NCBI GenBank assembly: GCA_041395105.1
Contig: JAWLBB010000012.1
Span: forward strand, 1-64,000
DNA length: 64,000 bases
DNA from: Opitutaceae bacterium
Lineage (GTDB): Bacteria; Verrucomicrobiota; Verrucomicrobiia; Opitutales; Opitutaceae
Direction: 5' to 3'
Shown one piece after another: positions 35,258-44,213 of the stretch (within the stretch, counting starts at the first letter, position 1; every line of letters starts with the position of its first letter). Both the position numbers and the translations under genes were made by a program. The notes beneath the pieces are model-generated. The model worked only from the letters and a program-made list of their open reading frames with translations, did not search any database and was not told the DNA's origin.

Positions 35258-36250
35258 GTGCCCGCCACCACCTGGGAAAATCTCGACTGGACGCGCCTTG
35301 AGCGGCTGCGTGCGTTTTTTCTGGATACGTCTGCCATCGAGGGCCCCTATTGGCGCGACGAGGAGGATCTCCTTGCCTACGACCTGACCTTCGGAGCCCG
35401 CATCGGTTGGAAATGGGATCACGTCATCGCGGAACTGAATCGGCGGGAGTGGCAACCACCGTCCACCCGGATCTACGATTGGGGCTGCGGGACGGCCATC
35501 GCCGCCCGGCGTCTTCTGGCCGCCTTTCCGGACCACCCCTGGGAATCGGTTACACTCTGGGATCATTCCCCGCAGGCCACCGATTTTGCCCGCAAGTGCA
35601 TCAGTGAAATCCATCCGGGGGTGGCGTGCCAGGTCACCCCGCCCGATCGGCTCGAGCCCGGCGCCCTCGTTCTCGTCAGCCACGCCCTGGGCGAGGCCCG
35701 CGAAGAGGACCTCCGCCTGCTTTGGGAGCGGGTTCGCGAGGCCCGGGGTTTGATCCTGGTCGAACCCGGAACCCACGAAAGCAGCCGGGCGGTCATCGCC
35801 GTCCGCGAGGTGCTGAAGGGTCACTTTGCCGTGCGCGCCCCCTGCACCCATCAGGCAGCCTGCGGACTCCTGACCGAAGAGAACAGCCGGCACTGGTGCC
35901 ACCATTTCGGTCGGGTGCCGACGGAGGTCTTCATGGATGCCAACTGGGCCCTCTTCTCCCGAACCCTCGGCATTGATCTGCGCAGTCTCCCGGTCAGTTA
36001 TCTCGTCCTCGACAAAGCGGGCGCAGCGAACAAGACCGAAGGCATTTCCCGCATCCTCGGCCGACCCCGCTTCTACAAGGGCTTTTGCCGGATTCTGAAC
36101 TGCCAGTCGTCGGGCGTTTCCGAGCTTGAGCTGCCCAAACGGATGGACAAGGAACTCTGGAAGACCCTGAAGAAGGACCGGCACTCCGGATTGTTCGCAT
36201 GGGAGGTCGAAGGGGATCGAATCCGTGAGGGCCGGGAGTCCAAAGGGTGA
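35258..36250 (+). CDS. Rsm22-type SAM methyltransferase
   Basis: A 330-residue class I methyltransferase of the Rsm22 family (PF09243), known from mitochondrial ribosome assembly and bacterial homologues. The SAM motif is RIYDWGCGTAIAARRLL (71-87). HALGEAREEDL and LILVEPGTHESS are family boxes. A C-terminal Cys group (Cys196 and Cys202 in APCTHQAACG, Cys214 in HWCHH) matches the proposed iron-sulfur or zinc site. The start is GTG at 35258; no better ATG precedes the first domain. It should modify rRNA or assist small-subunit assembly. It has no obvious link with the carbohydrate locus. Confidence 0.78.
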   Translation: MPATTWENLDWTRLERLRAFFLDTSAIEGPYWRDEEDLLAYDLTFGARIGWKWDHVIAELNRREWQPPSTRIYDWGCGTAIAARRLLAAFPDHPWESVTLWDHSPQATDFARKCISEIHPGVACQVTPPDRLEPGALVLVSHALGEAREEDLRLLWERVREARGLILVEPGTHESSRAVIAVREVLKGHFAVRAPCTHQAACGLLTEENSRHWCHHFGRVPTEVFMDANWALFSRTLGIDLRSLPVSYLVLDKAGAANKTEGISRILGRPRFYKGFCRILNCQSSGVSELELPKRMDKELWKTLKKDRHSGLFAWEVEGDRIREGRESKG

Positions 36251-36333
36251 CCCGAGAGCCAACGTTACGTTGTAGCCCCGGCACCTGTGGTGAGCCAGTC
36301 GAACCGGTCCCTTGCCGGGAACGACCCGAATCT

Positions 36334-36404
36334 GTAGTCCCGGCAGTCCCTTGCCGGGCCCGCAACCTGGGCTTCGGACCCGGCAAGGGACTGCCGGGAC
36401 TACA
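36334..36404. repeat. Two-hairpin TGTAG...CTACA element (CCCT/AGGG core)
   Basis: CCCGGCA-GTCCCT-TGCCGGG (36339-36358) and CCCGGCA-AGGGAC-TGCCGGG (36379-36398), bounded by TGTAGT and ACTACA. The two halves are mirror images, so the whole 71-bp element is itself an inverted repeat. Confidence 0.85.
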
Positions 36405-36431
36405 ACTCGCGGACTGGTGATTCGGCCAGCA

Positions 36432-36616
36432 ACGGACGGCCCGGCGGTCCGTCCCTACCCTCTGACTTTGGGTAGGGCGCGACCTCCGGGCGCGCCGCGC
36501 ATCGAACCTTTGCAGAATTCATGACCCGGGACTCAGGACGGATGCTCCGCAACGGACGGCCCGGCGGTCCGTCCCTACCTTCTGACTTTGGTAGGGCGCG
36601 ACCTCCGGGCGCGCCG
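36432..36616. repeat. Direct duplicate of a ~70-bp GGACGG repeat
   Basis: Two near-identical copies (from ACGGACGG at 36432 to GCGCGCC at 36495, and 36552 to 36615). Each contains the palindrome GGACGGCCCGGCGGTCCGTC, a CCCTACC/GGTAGGG hairpin and GCGCGACCTCCGGGCGCGCC. A third diverged copy in inverted orientation lies at about 43184-43258. Confidence 0.75.
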
Positions 36617-36625
36617 CCGCTGGAC

Positions 36626-39600
36626 CTAATTGATGGTCACGTCGAGGCCGTTGGCCGCGTAGGTCGGCGAAACCGTCCGGCCGGCCGGAGGGGTGATCGT
36701 GCTGAAGGTTCCCGTCTTTGAGCTATAGTCGATCAAGCGGACCGTCGTCCCGTTGGCCGGGCTGTAGCCGGAGGCCAGGACCACCTGCAGCGTTCCGCCG
36801 ATCCCCAGGGAACCCGGACGGGTCATCGGCTTGGTTGTTCCGTCGGTGGTCAGGCGGACTGTTCCGGCCCCCGCGAGGGTGACGGTGTTGAAATCGAGTT
36901 GCACCGTGCCCACGCTGAAGTCGATTGTCCCGTTATTGGTCAGGGTGTTGGTCCCCGTCGAATACCCCATGTAGAAGAGGCCGGCGATACTCCGGGTCAG
37001 GGTTCCGTTGTTGATGACGGCGAGTGTATCCGAACCGCCCTCACAATAGAAGCTGCGGTATCCGGCTGCGATGTTCATATTCCAGGTGGCGCCATTCCCG
37101 TTGGTGATGGTCGTATTGGAATTGCCGTTGGTCCGGAAGTAGACTGCGCCCGTCTGAGTGAAGATACCGTTATTGGTGAAATCCCGATTGCCATTCAGAT
37201 AATGGGATCCCGTCATGGTGGCCGTCGCTCCATTGGCAATGATGGTGGTGCCCGCCCCCGTCTGAACCCCGCTGGAACTCCAATCAGCCGTCCCGGTGAT
37301 GGTCAGGTTCCCCGCGCCCGAGATCGTACCGGCGGATTGAACAAATGCACCCACGCTGAGGGTCCCATTGTAGGTCAGGGTGCCCGAGGCGACGGTCAAT
37401 GCAGCCAAGGTATCATTGGCCACCAGGGTTACGTCACTCACCCCGGTCACGTAAAACGTCCCATTACCGGTGATATCGGCTCCATTCGGGAAGGTATGGG
37501 TTCCGCGATTGAAGATCGCGAAGGTCCCGTCCGCCATCGAAAGCGTCCCGCCGTGGGTGGAGGCACCGAAGCCCTCAAACTGCAGATTTCCACCCGAGAT
37601 CACGATCAATCCGGTATTGGTGATCTTGGTCTCACCCGATCCGGATCCCCAATAAACCAACCCACTGCCCTGTTTGGTCAGGGTACCGGCATTGACGAAG
37701 TTGAGCGTGCTTGAGCCGTCCTCGCTGTAGGCCACATTGTAATTCGGAGCGACATTGACGTTCCAGTTCGCCCCGCTCGCGTTGGTGATGGTCGAGGTCG
37801 AGCCACCCCGTGTGCGGAAGTAGCAGCCTCCGGTCTGGGTGAATGTCCCGTTGTTGGTGAATCCGCGATTCCCATCGAGGGCATTGCTGCCGGTCATCGT
37901 CGCCGCTGCTCCATTGGCAATTATCGTCGTACCCGCACCGGCTTGAAACGTATTGCCGGTCCAGTCCGCCGAGCCGGTAATGGTCATATTGCCCGCGCCG
38001 GAAATCGTTCCACCGGAGTGGCTCAGGGCACCGATGCTGAGCGTTCCGTTGTAGGTCAACGAACCTGCAGTCACCGTCAACCTGGGCAGGGTTTCATTAT
38101 CCGTAATAGTGACGGCCGCCACACCCGCCACGTAGAACGTTCCGTCGCCCGAGATGACCGCTCCGGTGGGGAAAGTATGGGTGCCACGGTTGAAGACCGC
38201 GAAGGCTCCGTCGGCCACGTCAAGAGTGCCACCGTAGGTCGACGCACCGTTTCCCTCAAACTGCAGATTGCCCCCGGCGACAACGATCGATCCGGTGTTG
38301 GTGATACGGGTCTCTCCCTGGGAATAACCCCAATAGACCAAGCCGACTCCACCTTTGGTGAGCGTGCCCGCGTTGACGAAATTGAGGATGCTGGACGAGT
38401 CCTCACTGTAGGCAAAGGTGTAGTTGGCCGCTGCATTGACGTTCCAGTTGGCCCCTGCGGCGTTGGTCATGGTCGAGTTCGACCCACCCCGGGTCTTGAA
38501 GTAGACCCCTAAATTCTGGGTGAAGTCTCCGATGTTGGTGAACTTGCGATTTGCTTCAAGCACGTTGGTGCCGGTCATCGTAGCCGTTGCCGTATTGGCG
38601 ATGACCGTTGTTCCCGCACCTGACTGGACCGTATTCCCCGACCATTCTGCTGATCCGGTAATGGTCATGTTGCCCGCGCCGGAAATCGTTCCACCGGAGT
38701 GGGTCAGGACACCGATGCTGAGCGTTCCATTGTAGGTCAACGAACCTGCAGTCACCGTCAACCTGGGCAGGGTTTCATTATCCGTGACGGTGACGGCCGC
38801 CACACCCGCCACATAAAACGTTCCGTCACCCGAGACGACCGCTCCGGCGGGGAAAGTATGGGTGCCACGGTTGAAGATCGCGAAGGCTCCGTCGGCCACG
38901 TCAAGAGTGCCACCGTGGGTCGACACGCCTGCTCCTTCAAACTGCAGATTGCCCCCGGCGATAATGATTGATCCGGTGTTGGTGATACGGGTCTCTCCCT
39001 GGGAATAGCCCCAGTAGACCAAGCCGACCCCACCTTTGGTGAGCGTGCCCGCGTTGACGAAATTGAGGATACTGGACGAGTCCTCACTATAGGCAAAGGT
39101 GTAGTTGGCCGCCGAATTGACGTTCCAGGTGGCCCCGGCGGCGTTGGTCATGGTCGAGGTCGAACCACCCCGGGTCCTGAAGTTGACCCCTAAGTTCTGG
39201 GTGAAGTCTCCATTGTTGGTGAACTTCCGGTTTGAGTCGAGTGCGTGGGTTCCGGTCATGGTCGCCGTCGCATCAGCGGCTATGATGGTCGTGCCCGCGC
39301 CGGCCTGGATGGTATTGCCCGACCATTCGGCCGAGTCGGTGATGGTCATGTTGCCCGCGCCGGAGATGGTTCCGCCGGAGTGGTTCAGGACACCGACGCT
39401 GAGCGTTCCGTTGTAGGTCAAAGTACCTGCAGTCACCGTCAATCTGGGCAGGCTCTCGTTGTCCGCGATGGTGACCGCGGCCACACCGCTTACCTGGAAG
39501 GTTCCGTCGCCCGAAATGACCGCCCCGGAGGGGAAGGCATGGTTACCACGGAGGAATACCGCGGAAGACCCGTCGGCCAGGTTGAGGGTGCCGCTATGGG

Positions 39601-42600
39601 TCGACGCGCCGTTTCCATCGATCTGCAGGGTGCCATCGGTCACCAGGACTGATCCCGTATTTGTGATGCGGGTTTCTCCCTGTGAATAGCCCCAGTTGGC
39701 CAGCGCAGCCCCCTGTTTGGTCAGCGTTCCCGCATTGACGAAATTCAGGACGCTCGAGGTGTCCTCGCTGTAGGCGAAAATCAAGCCGTTGATGACGTTC
39801 ACATTCCAGTTGGCCCCAGCCGCGTTGGTCATGGTCGAAGTCGAACCGCCCCGGGTCCGGAAGTAGGTGTATCCGTTCTGGGTGAAGGTGCCGTTGTTGG
39901 TGAACTTGCGGTTGGAATCGAGGGCGTGCGTCCCTTCCATGGTCGCGGTCGCCGTGGCGGCAATGACGGTCGTCCCCGCCCCGGCCTGTATGGTGTTCCC
40001 GGTCCATTCCGCAGTATCGGTGACGGTCAGGTTGCCATTGCCGGTGATCGTCCCACCGCTCTGGGAGAAAGCGCCGACGGTGAGATTCCCGTTGTAGGTG
40101 AATGTCCCGTTGGCGACCGAGAGCTTGGGCAGGGTCATGCTGTCAGTCAGGGATACCGTGCCGGTGCCCACGCTGAAGCTGCCGCCTCCGGTGACTGCGG
40201 CTCCTGTCGGGAAATTATGGGTACCCCGGTTGTAGAGCACGGCGGCCCCTTCCGCGATCAGGGTGGTTCCACTGTGGGTCGATGTTCCGAGGCCCTCGAA
40301 TTGGAGGGTACCCGACCTGACATCGATAATGCCGGTATTGGTCACAGGGGACGGACCACTGCTGTTCCCGAGATAGTTGGTCCCCGAGCCGTTCTTGACC
40401 AGCCTGCCGGCATTGGCGAAATTGAGGGTGCTGGCCGAGTCCTCGCTGTAGGCAATATAGTAGCCGTTCTGGATATCGGCATTCCAGACCGCTCCGGCCG
40501 CGTTGGTGATGGTGGAGTTCGAACCCCCGTTTGTCCGGAGATAGGAGTAGCCGGTCTGGTTGACCGTGCCCCGATTGAGGAAGCCCCGGTTGCCGGTCAG
40601 GAGCAGCGAATTGGAAAGGTTGGCCACGGCGCCGTTCTCGATCACGGTGGAACCCGCCCCGTTCATGGTGCCGCCGGTCCAGTTGAGCGTGCCCAGAATG
40701 CGCGCGTTCTGGCCGGTGGTGAGGGTTCCATTCGACATGTTCAGGGAGGAACCAGCTGCCACCTCCAGGGGTCCGGTCGTGGTCAGGTTCTGGCCGGACT
40801 GCATCTTGAGCGTGACCTGGGAGGCGATCCCGCCCACCCGGAGGGATTTCAACTCGGTTGCCTGGTTGATATTCACTTCGGTCGGTTCAGCCGGAACGAT
40901 CCAGACATCGTCATTGGCGCCGGGAACCTGCCCGCCGGCCCAATTGGCCGGATCACTGAAGTTGACCGAAGTGCCGCCCACCCAGAGCTTGGAACCGGGA
41001 GGCGCGACATTCAGGCCGATCGTGCCCGGTGCGCTCTCGTATTCCCCGTCAGTCAGGGTGTACCTGAACATCGTCTGCCCGATAAAGCCCAGTTCGTTCG
41101 TATAAACCAGAGCTCCATCAAGATCTTCACTGATCTCGCCCTTGAGCGGCTGGGTGTAGCTGGCCACCGCGAGGATATCACCCTCGGCATCCTGGACCGG
41201 ATTGAGGATCTCGTCCATCGGCAGGGTGGTCGAGCCGGCCGTCGAGACAAAGACCGAGCGGAGAGCGGCCGCCGGACGGGTATTGGACACCATGTAGACC
41301 TCGACCAGCACCACACCGCTCTCTCCGGCATTCTTGACCTGGGCCTTGGCCGTGTAGACACCCGGCTGCAACGCCATCAGGATGGCCGCATCCTTGCCTC
41401 CCGGCTCCAGGGCGAAAGCGCCCACCCGTTCACTGGCCGCCAGGATCTGGTCGGCGTTGATGGCGTCTCCGTAATCATCATTGGTCTCCACCACATCATT
41501 GCCCTGCAGCAGGGTCAGTTTCGGATCGTCCAGGGTGCCCGTCACAAAACTGGCCAGCGACGGCCCGACCACCCGGATCAGGACGATGCGACCCCGGTTG
41601 CCGGTGATGACAAAACCCGGAATCTGCGCTCCGGCTCCCTGCGAGGTCTTGCCCCGGTTGGAGATATTGACCAGCTCGGTCGCCCCGTCACCAAAGGCAT
41701 CGTAGTCGTAGACTTCGGCAATGGCAATCTGGCTCTGGTCCCCCGTCAGGTTGTTGCCCGTGACAACGACCGAATACTGGCCGCCGGGCAATCCGCCGCC
41801 GGCATTCTGGAAAATGGCCGAGTCCTTGCTTCCGTCCGCAAAGGGAAGCTGCCACGCCCCCACCCGGGTCATCGCATCGATCAGTTCGGTCCTGTTGTTC
41901 CCGATCTCCCAATCATCATTGGACGCCAGGACCGTCCCTGCCAGCGTCTTCAACTGCATGGAGGGATCCTGCAGGGAATTGGGCACATTGAGCGCACCCA
42001 GCCAGGGGCCCGCCCCCCGGACCACCGCCGCCTTCTTGCCCGCACCGCTCACGACGAAGCCGACAATCATCCGGTTGGGTCCGGTCCCCACCGGACCGCG
42101 GTTGGAGATATTGGAGAGCCGACCCCGGTCGACCGCGATCAACCGCACGTTGGAGACGCCGATCACACTGTCGGCTTGCCCGTTCGTGTTGAACAGCTGC
42201 ATCGCCGGAGCTATTGCCGGGCTGCTGCTGAAGATCTCCACCACCACGCTGACGTAGCCCGGACCCAGCATCGGGTTGGCCGCATACTGCGCGTTGGGCA
42301 CCAGGGCGGTCAATCCGCTCGCATTCCCCTCGATCAGGACCTGCTGCTTCGTCGCGGTCGCGGGTGTCAACGCGGCGGCCGAGTCACCTTCGTAAACAAC
42401 CAGGCGCACCGAATCAAACGATCCCGAACCGGCCTGGTTCGAGAGCCCACCCAGATCGACGTCAAATCGAAGCTCGTAGGCATAACTGCCGCCTGTCACC
42501 GCCTGGTAGAGGATCGCGTCGCCGCCCGTATCCGCCACCACCGCCTGGAACATGCCCACCGTGACGTTTCCCTGCGATTTCCAATCGGTCAGTCCGTCGC

Positions 42601-42736
42601 CGAAGTCGCCGTTCTTGAACAGATTGGCCTGGCCCGCAGCCGATTGTACCAAAATGCCCATGACAACAGCCGCCACCATCTTGCCGACGACAATGGCCAG
42701 GCCATTGCGATTCGATCCAGTCATCCCGTTTTTCAT
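36626..42736 (-). CDS. Giant secreted beta-repeat protein 1
   Basis: A 2036-residue exported protein. A signal peptide (about 1-36, ending QSAAGQ) is followed by a CBM4-like domain (ANLFKNGDFGDGLTDW on), two NISNRG modules (about 190-465), a cadherin-like domain (VSTAGSTTLPMDEIL to GTIGLNV) and an LWVGGTSVNFSDPANW box. Then come six degenerate 227-residue beta-helix-type repeats rich in N, T, G and S. The C-terminus (GTLQVVLASGYSPANGTTVR on) is the common end of passenger-type repeat proteins. No autotransporter barrel, sorting motif or C-terminal helix is visible. The start 42736 has AGGGAG upstream; 42832 would mask the signal peptide. Probably an adhesin or matrix protein. Confidence 0.85.
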   Translation of the reverse strand: MKNGMTGSNRNGLAIVVGKMVAAVVMGILVQSAAGQANLFKNGDFGDGLTDWKSQGNVTVGMFQAVVADTGGDAILYQAVTGGSYAYELRFDVDLGGLSNQAGSGSFDSVRLVVYEGDSAAALTPATATKQQVLIEGNASGLTALVPNAQYAANPMLGPGYVSVVVEIFSSSPAIAPAMQLFNTNGQADSVIGVSNVRLIAVDRGRLSNISNRGPVGTGPNRMIVGFVVSGAGKKAAVVRGAGPWLGALNVPNSLQDPSMQLKTLAGTVLASNDDWEIGNNRTELIDAMTRVGAWQLPFADGSKDSAIFQNAGGGLPGGQYSVVVTGNNLTGDQSQIAIAEVYDYDAFGDGATELVNISNRGKTSQGAGAQIPGFVITGNRGRIVLIRVVGPSLASFVTGTLDDPKLTLLQGNDVVETNDDYGDAINADQILAASERVGAFALEPGGKDAAILMALQPGVYTAKAQVKNAGESGVVLVEVYMVSNTRPAAALRSVFVSTAGSTTLPMDEILNPVQDAEGDILAVASYTQPLKGEISEDLDGALVYTNELGFIGQTMFRYTLTDGEYESAPGTIGLNVAPPGSKLWVGGTSVNFSDPANWAGGQVPGANDDVWIVPAEPTEVNINQATELKSLRVGGIASQVTLKMQSGQNLTTTGPLEVAAGSSLNMSNGTLTTGQNARILGTLNWTGGTMNGAGSTVIENGAVANLSNSLLLTGNRGFLNRGTVNQTGYSYLRTNGGSNSTITNAAGAVWNADIQNGYYIAYSEDSASTLNFANAGRLVKNGSGTNYLGNSSGPSPVTNTGIIDVRSGTLQFEGLGTSTHSGTTLIAEGAAVLYNRGTHNFPTGAAVTGGGSFSVGTGTVSLTDSMTLPKLSVANGTFTYNGNLTVGAFSQSGGTITGNGNLTVTDTAEWTGNTIQAGAGTTVIAATATATMEGTHALDSNRKFTNNGTFTQNGYTYFRTRGGSTSTMTNAAGANWNVNVINGLIFAYSEDTSSVLNFVNAGTLTKQGAALANWGYSQGETRITNTGSVLVTDGTLQIDGNGASTHSGTLNLADGSSAVFLRGNHAFPSGAVISGDGTFQVSGVAAVTIADNESLPRLTVTAGTLTYNGTLSVGVLNHSGGTISGAGNMTITDSAEWSGNTIQAGAGTTIIAADATATMTGTHALDSNRKFTNNGDFTQNLGVNFRTRGGSTSTMTNAAGATWNVNSAANYTFAYSEDSSSILNFVNAGTLTKGGVGLVYWGYSQGETRITNTGSIIIAGGNLQFEGAGVSTHGGTLDVADGAFAIFNRGTHTFPAGAVVSGDGTFYVAGVAAVTVTDNETLPRLTVTAGSLTYNGTLSIGVLTHSGGTISGAGNMTITGSAEWSGNTVQSGAGTTVIANTATATMTGTNVLEANRKFTNIGDFTQNLGVYFKTRGGSNSTMTNAAGANWNVNAAANYTFAYSEDSSSILNFVNAGTLTKGGVGLVYWGYSQGETRITNTGSIVVAGGNLQFEGNGASTYGGTLDVADGAFAVFNRGTHTFPTGAVISGDGTFYVAGVAAVTITDNETLPRLTVTAGSLTYNGTLSIGALSHSGGTISGAGNMTITGSADWTGNTFQAGAGTTIIANGAAATMTGSNALDGNRGFTNNGTFTQTGGCYFRTRGGSTSTITNASGANWNVNVAPNYNVAYSEDGSSTLNFVNAGTLTKQGSGLVYWGSGSGETKITNTGLIVISGGNLQFEGFGASTHGGTLSMADGTFAIFNRGTHTFPNGADITGNGTFYVTGVSDVTLVANDTLAALTVASGTLTYNGTLSVGAFVQSAGTISGAGNLTITGTADWSSSGVQTGAGTTIIANGATATMTGSHYLNGNRDFTNNGIFTQTGAVYFRTNGNSNTTITNGNGATWNMNIAAGYRSFYCEGGSDTLAVINNGTLTRSIAGLFYMGYSTGTNTLTNNGTIDFSVGTVQLDFNTVTLAGAGTVRLTTDGTTKPMTRPGSLGIGGTLQVVLASGYSPANGTTVRLIDYSSKTGTFSTITPPAGRTVSPTYAANGLDVTIN
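36835..40690 (-). repeat. 681-bp tandem coding repeats in giant protein 1
   Basis: The segment encoding RGTH(T/N)FP recurs at 37490, 38171, 38852, 39533 and 40211, that is every 681 bases (678 once), or 227 codons. A matching NR.FTN.G.FTQ segment occurs six times. The two central copies (about 38000-39400) are the most alike at the DNA level, suggesting recent duplication or gene conversion. Confidence 0.85.
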
Positions 42737-43275
42737 AGAGTCTCCCTGATTGATGAGGTCGCTACCCCGATTTGTTGAAAGTGTCGTTGAAAGACTCAGA
42801 CACATGGCGGCCATGACCTGTCTTCCGGTCATTCAATGGCTCCAGGGCAGACCAACCCGACTGCCACGTCGGAACGCCTGCCTCGCACAGTTTTGCCGTT
42901 CAGCTATCGTCCGCAGCCTGTCTGCGAATCAAATGGCAACCGATCCCGCAACCGCGGTCTCCACAATCCCGATCGTGGTGGCCCAAACCACCCGTCCCCG
43001 AAATCCCGGGGGGCCTTTCAATTACAGCAACCGCGGAAGCGTAGGTGTCTGGGGGAATGAAAGCACTATGGACCTTGTCGCAGGCGAAATCCAGTTTGTT
43101 TTATCACGCCCCTTCGAGAAATTAGAGAACCTTATTGTCGAGTCCCCTTGCTACCGGGCGTAATTGCGGTAGTTCTCAGCGCTTCGAAGGCGCGCCCAGC
43201 GGTCACGCCCTGCCCTCAGGTCGAACGGGTGGGGACGGACCGCCGGGCCGTCCGCCCTGAGAATCCCTTCGTAGC
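42737..43275. other. Long upstream region of giant gene 1
   Basis: Holds the promoter region and leader (CAATCAGGGA shared with giant gene 2) on the left and, at 43184-43258, an inverted diverged copy of the GGACGG repeat. Open frames of up to ~135 codons occur but show no motif or ribosome-binding site. No gene is supported. Confidence 0.45.
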
Positions 43276-44079
43276 TCATTCCTTCGCCGCGACCAGCGAA
43301 AGTGCCATCCCATAAGGATTGTCCTCCTGCGTTTCGATGATGGAGGTGAAGCCGAAGTGGCGGAGCGCCGCCAGGATGTCCGCCGAAGTCATCCAGCAGG
43401 CCTGGGGCTCGGTGCCTCCCAGGAATTGATGCACCTTGAAGGTGTCCCCGTAGAAATGGGGATGGAGGGTGTGGGCAAATCCGTGGGAGACCGTCGGTTG
43501 AGGCGGTCCGAACCGCTCGGCCATGGCGGGCTGCTTTTCGAACAGGCTGGGATGATGAGTGATCGTCCACAGATAGATCCGCCGGCAGGTCACCGAAAGC
43601 AGCCGGATCAGGCCGACCGGATCCGTCAGATGGTAGAGGAAACCACAGCAGAAGCCGATATCCCAACCCGCTTCCGGATCCCCGGATCGCTCTGCCAGGT
43701 AAGTGACGGCGTCACCCAGCAGAAAGTGCACGTTGGGCATCCCCAGGGTCTCCTTCGCCACCAGGCATTTGAGGTAGGCAATGGCATTGGCTTCGATCGC
43801 CTCCAGACGACGCACCCCCAGACGGGAGAGCATATGGGAATGTCCGCCTTCGAGGGGCCCCAGTTCGACCACGGACTGCCCCCCGAACCCCACGCCCGCC
43901 ATTGCCTTGAGCTTCTCGTCCGCCCAATACACCCGGGGATCGTCAAAGAGCCCGGCCTGACCCGCCGTCACTCCGGCCTCATCCGGGAAACGACTGGCCC
44001 AGCTCTCGAAGAGATCAATGGCGTTCTGCGCGGAGGGCGAACGGTTGATGAATGGATAATCGGAACGGACGATCGACAT
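43276..44079 (-). CDS. Class I SAM-dependent methyltransferase
   Basis: A 267-residue methyltransferase from the ATG at 44079 (MSIVRSDYP). The SAM-binding region is SVVELGPLEGGHSHMLSRLG, followed by RLEAIEANAIAYLKCL and later DIGFCCGFLYHLTDPVGLI, a pattern seen in DUF1698/CmoB-like and uncharacterised methyltransferases. The C-terminal part has CWMTSADILAALRHFGFTSI. The substrate is unknown. In-frame ATGs at 44103 and 44136 are alternatives. The gene sits between the two giant repeat genes on the same strand, after a strong terminator, so it is probably transcribed separately. A link to modifying a surface glycan or protein is only a positional guess. Confidence 0.75.
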   Translation of the reverse strand: MSIVRSDYPFINRSPSAQNAIDLFESWASRFPDEAGVTAGQAGLFDDPRVYWADEKLKAMAGVGFGGQSVVELGPLEGGHSHMLSRLGVRRLEAIEANAIAYLKCLVAKETLGMPNVHFLLGDAVTYLAERSGDPEAGWDIGFCCGFLYHLTDPVGLIRLLSVTCRRIYLWTITHHPSLFEKQPAMAERFGPPQPTVSHGFAHTLHPHFYGDTFKVHQFLGGTEPQACWMTSADILAALRHFGFTSIIETQEDNPYGMALSLVAAKE

Positions 44080-44132
44080 GCGGCGAGGGAGATCTCCGCC
44101 CATTGAAACCGGAAGCCGGGCGGGGTGGCGAA

Positions 44133-44165
44133 ACAAAAAGGCGGCGCCTCCGCAGAGGCGCCGCC
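44133..44165 (-). terminator. Intrinsic terminator of giant gene 2
   Basis: A perfect 11-bp stem (GGCGGCGCCTC at 44140-44150 with 44155-44165) and a CGCA loop. On the minus strand it is followed by CTTTTTGTTTC. It lies 49 bases beyond the stop codon of the giant gene at 44214. Confidence 0.9.
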
Positions 44166-44213
44166 CGGACCCACGATGAGGATCGTATGATCCTGCTTCG
44201 TCAGAGAACTGCT

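Larger units (their letters stand above)
36251..36625. other. Repeat-packed intergenic stretch
   Basis: No gene is seen. It holds a degenerate half-element (about 36271-36320), a full two-hairpin element (36334-36404) and two copies of a ~70-bp GGACGGCCCGGCGG repeat (36432-36500 and 36551-36616). It lies between the ends of the convergent Rsm22 and giant repeat genes. Confidence 0.6.

Noticed and set aside
36835..40690. Regular repeats considered as a CRISPR array
   Set aside because: The period is 681 bp and the repeats are in-frame coding sequence without short unique spacers.
39926..42778. A 950-codon open frame on the plus strand opposite giant gene 1
   Set aside because: It is antisense to a gene with a signal peptide, domains and regular repeats. 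Its sequence lacks any motif and mirrors the repeats. Long shadow frames are expected in GC-rich DNA.
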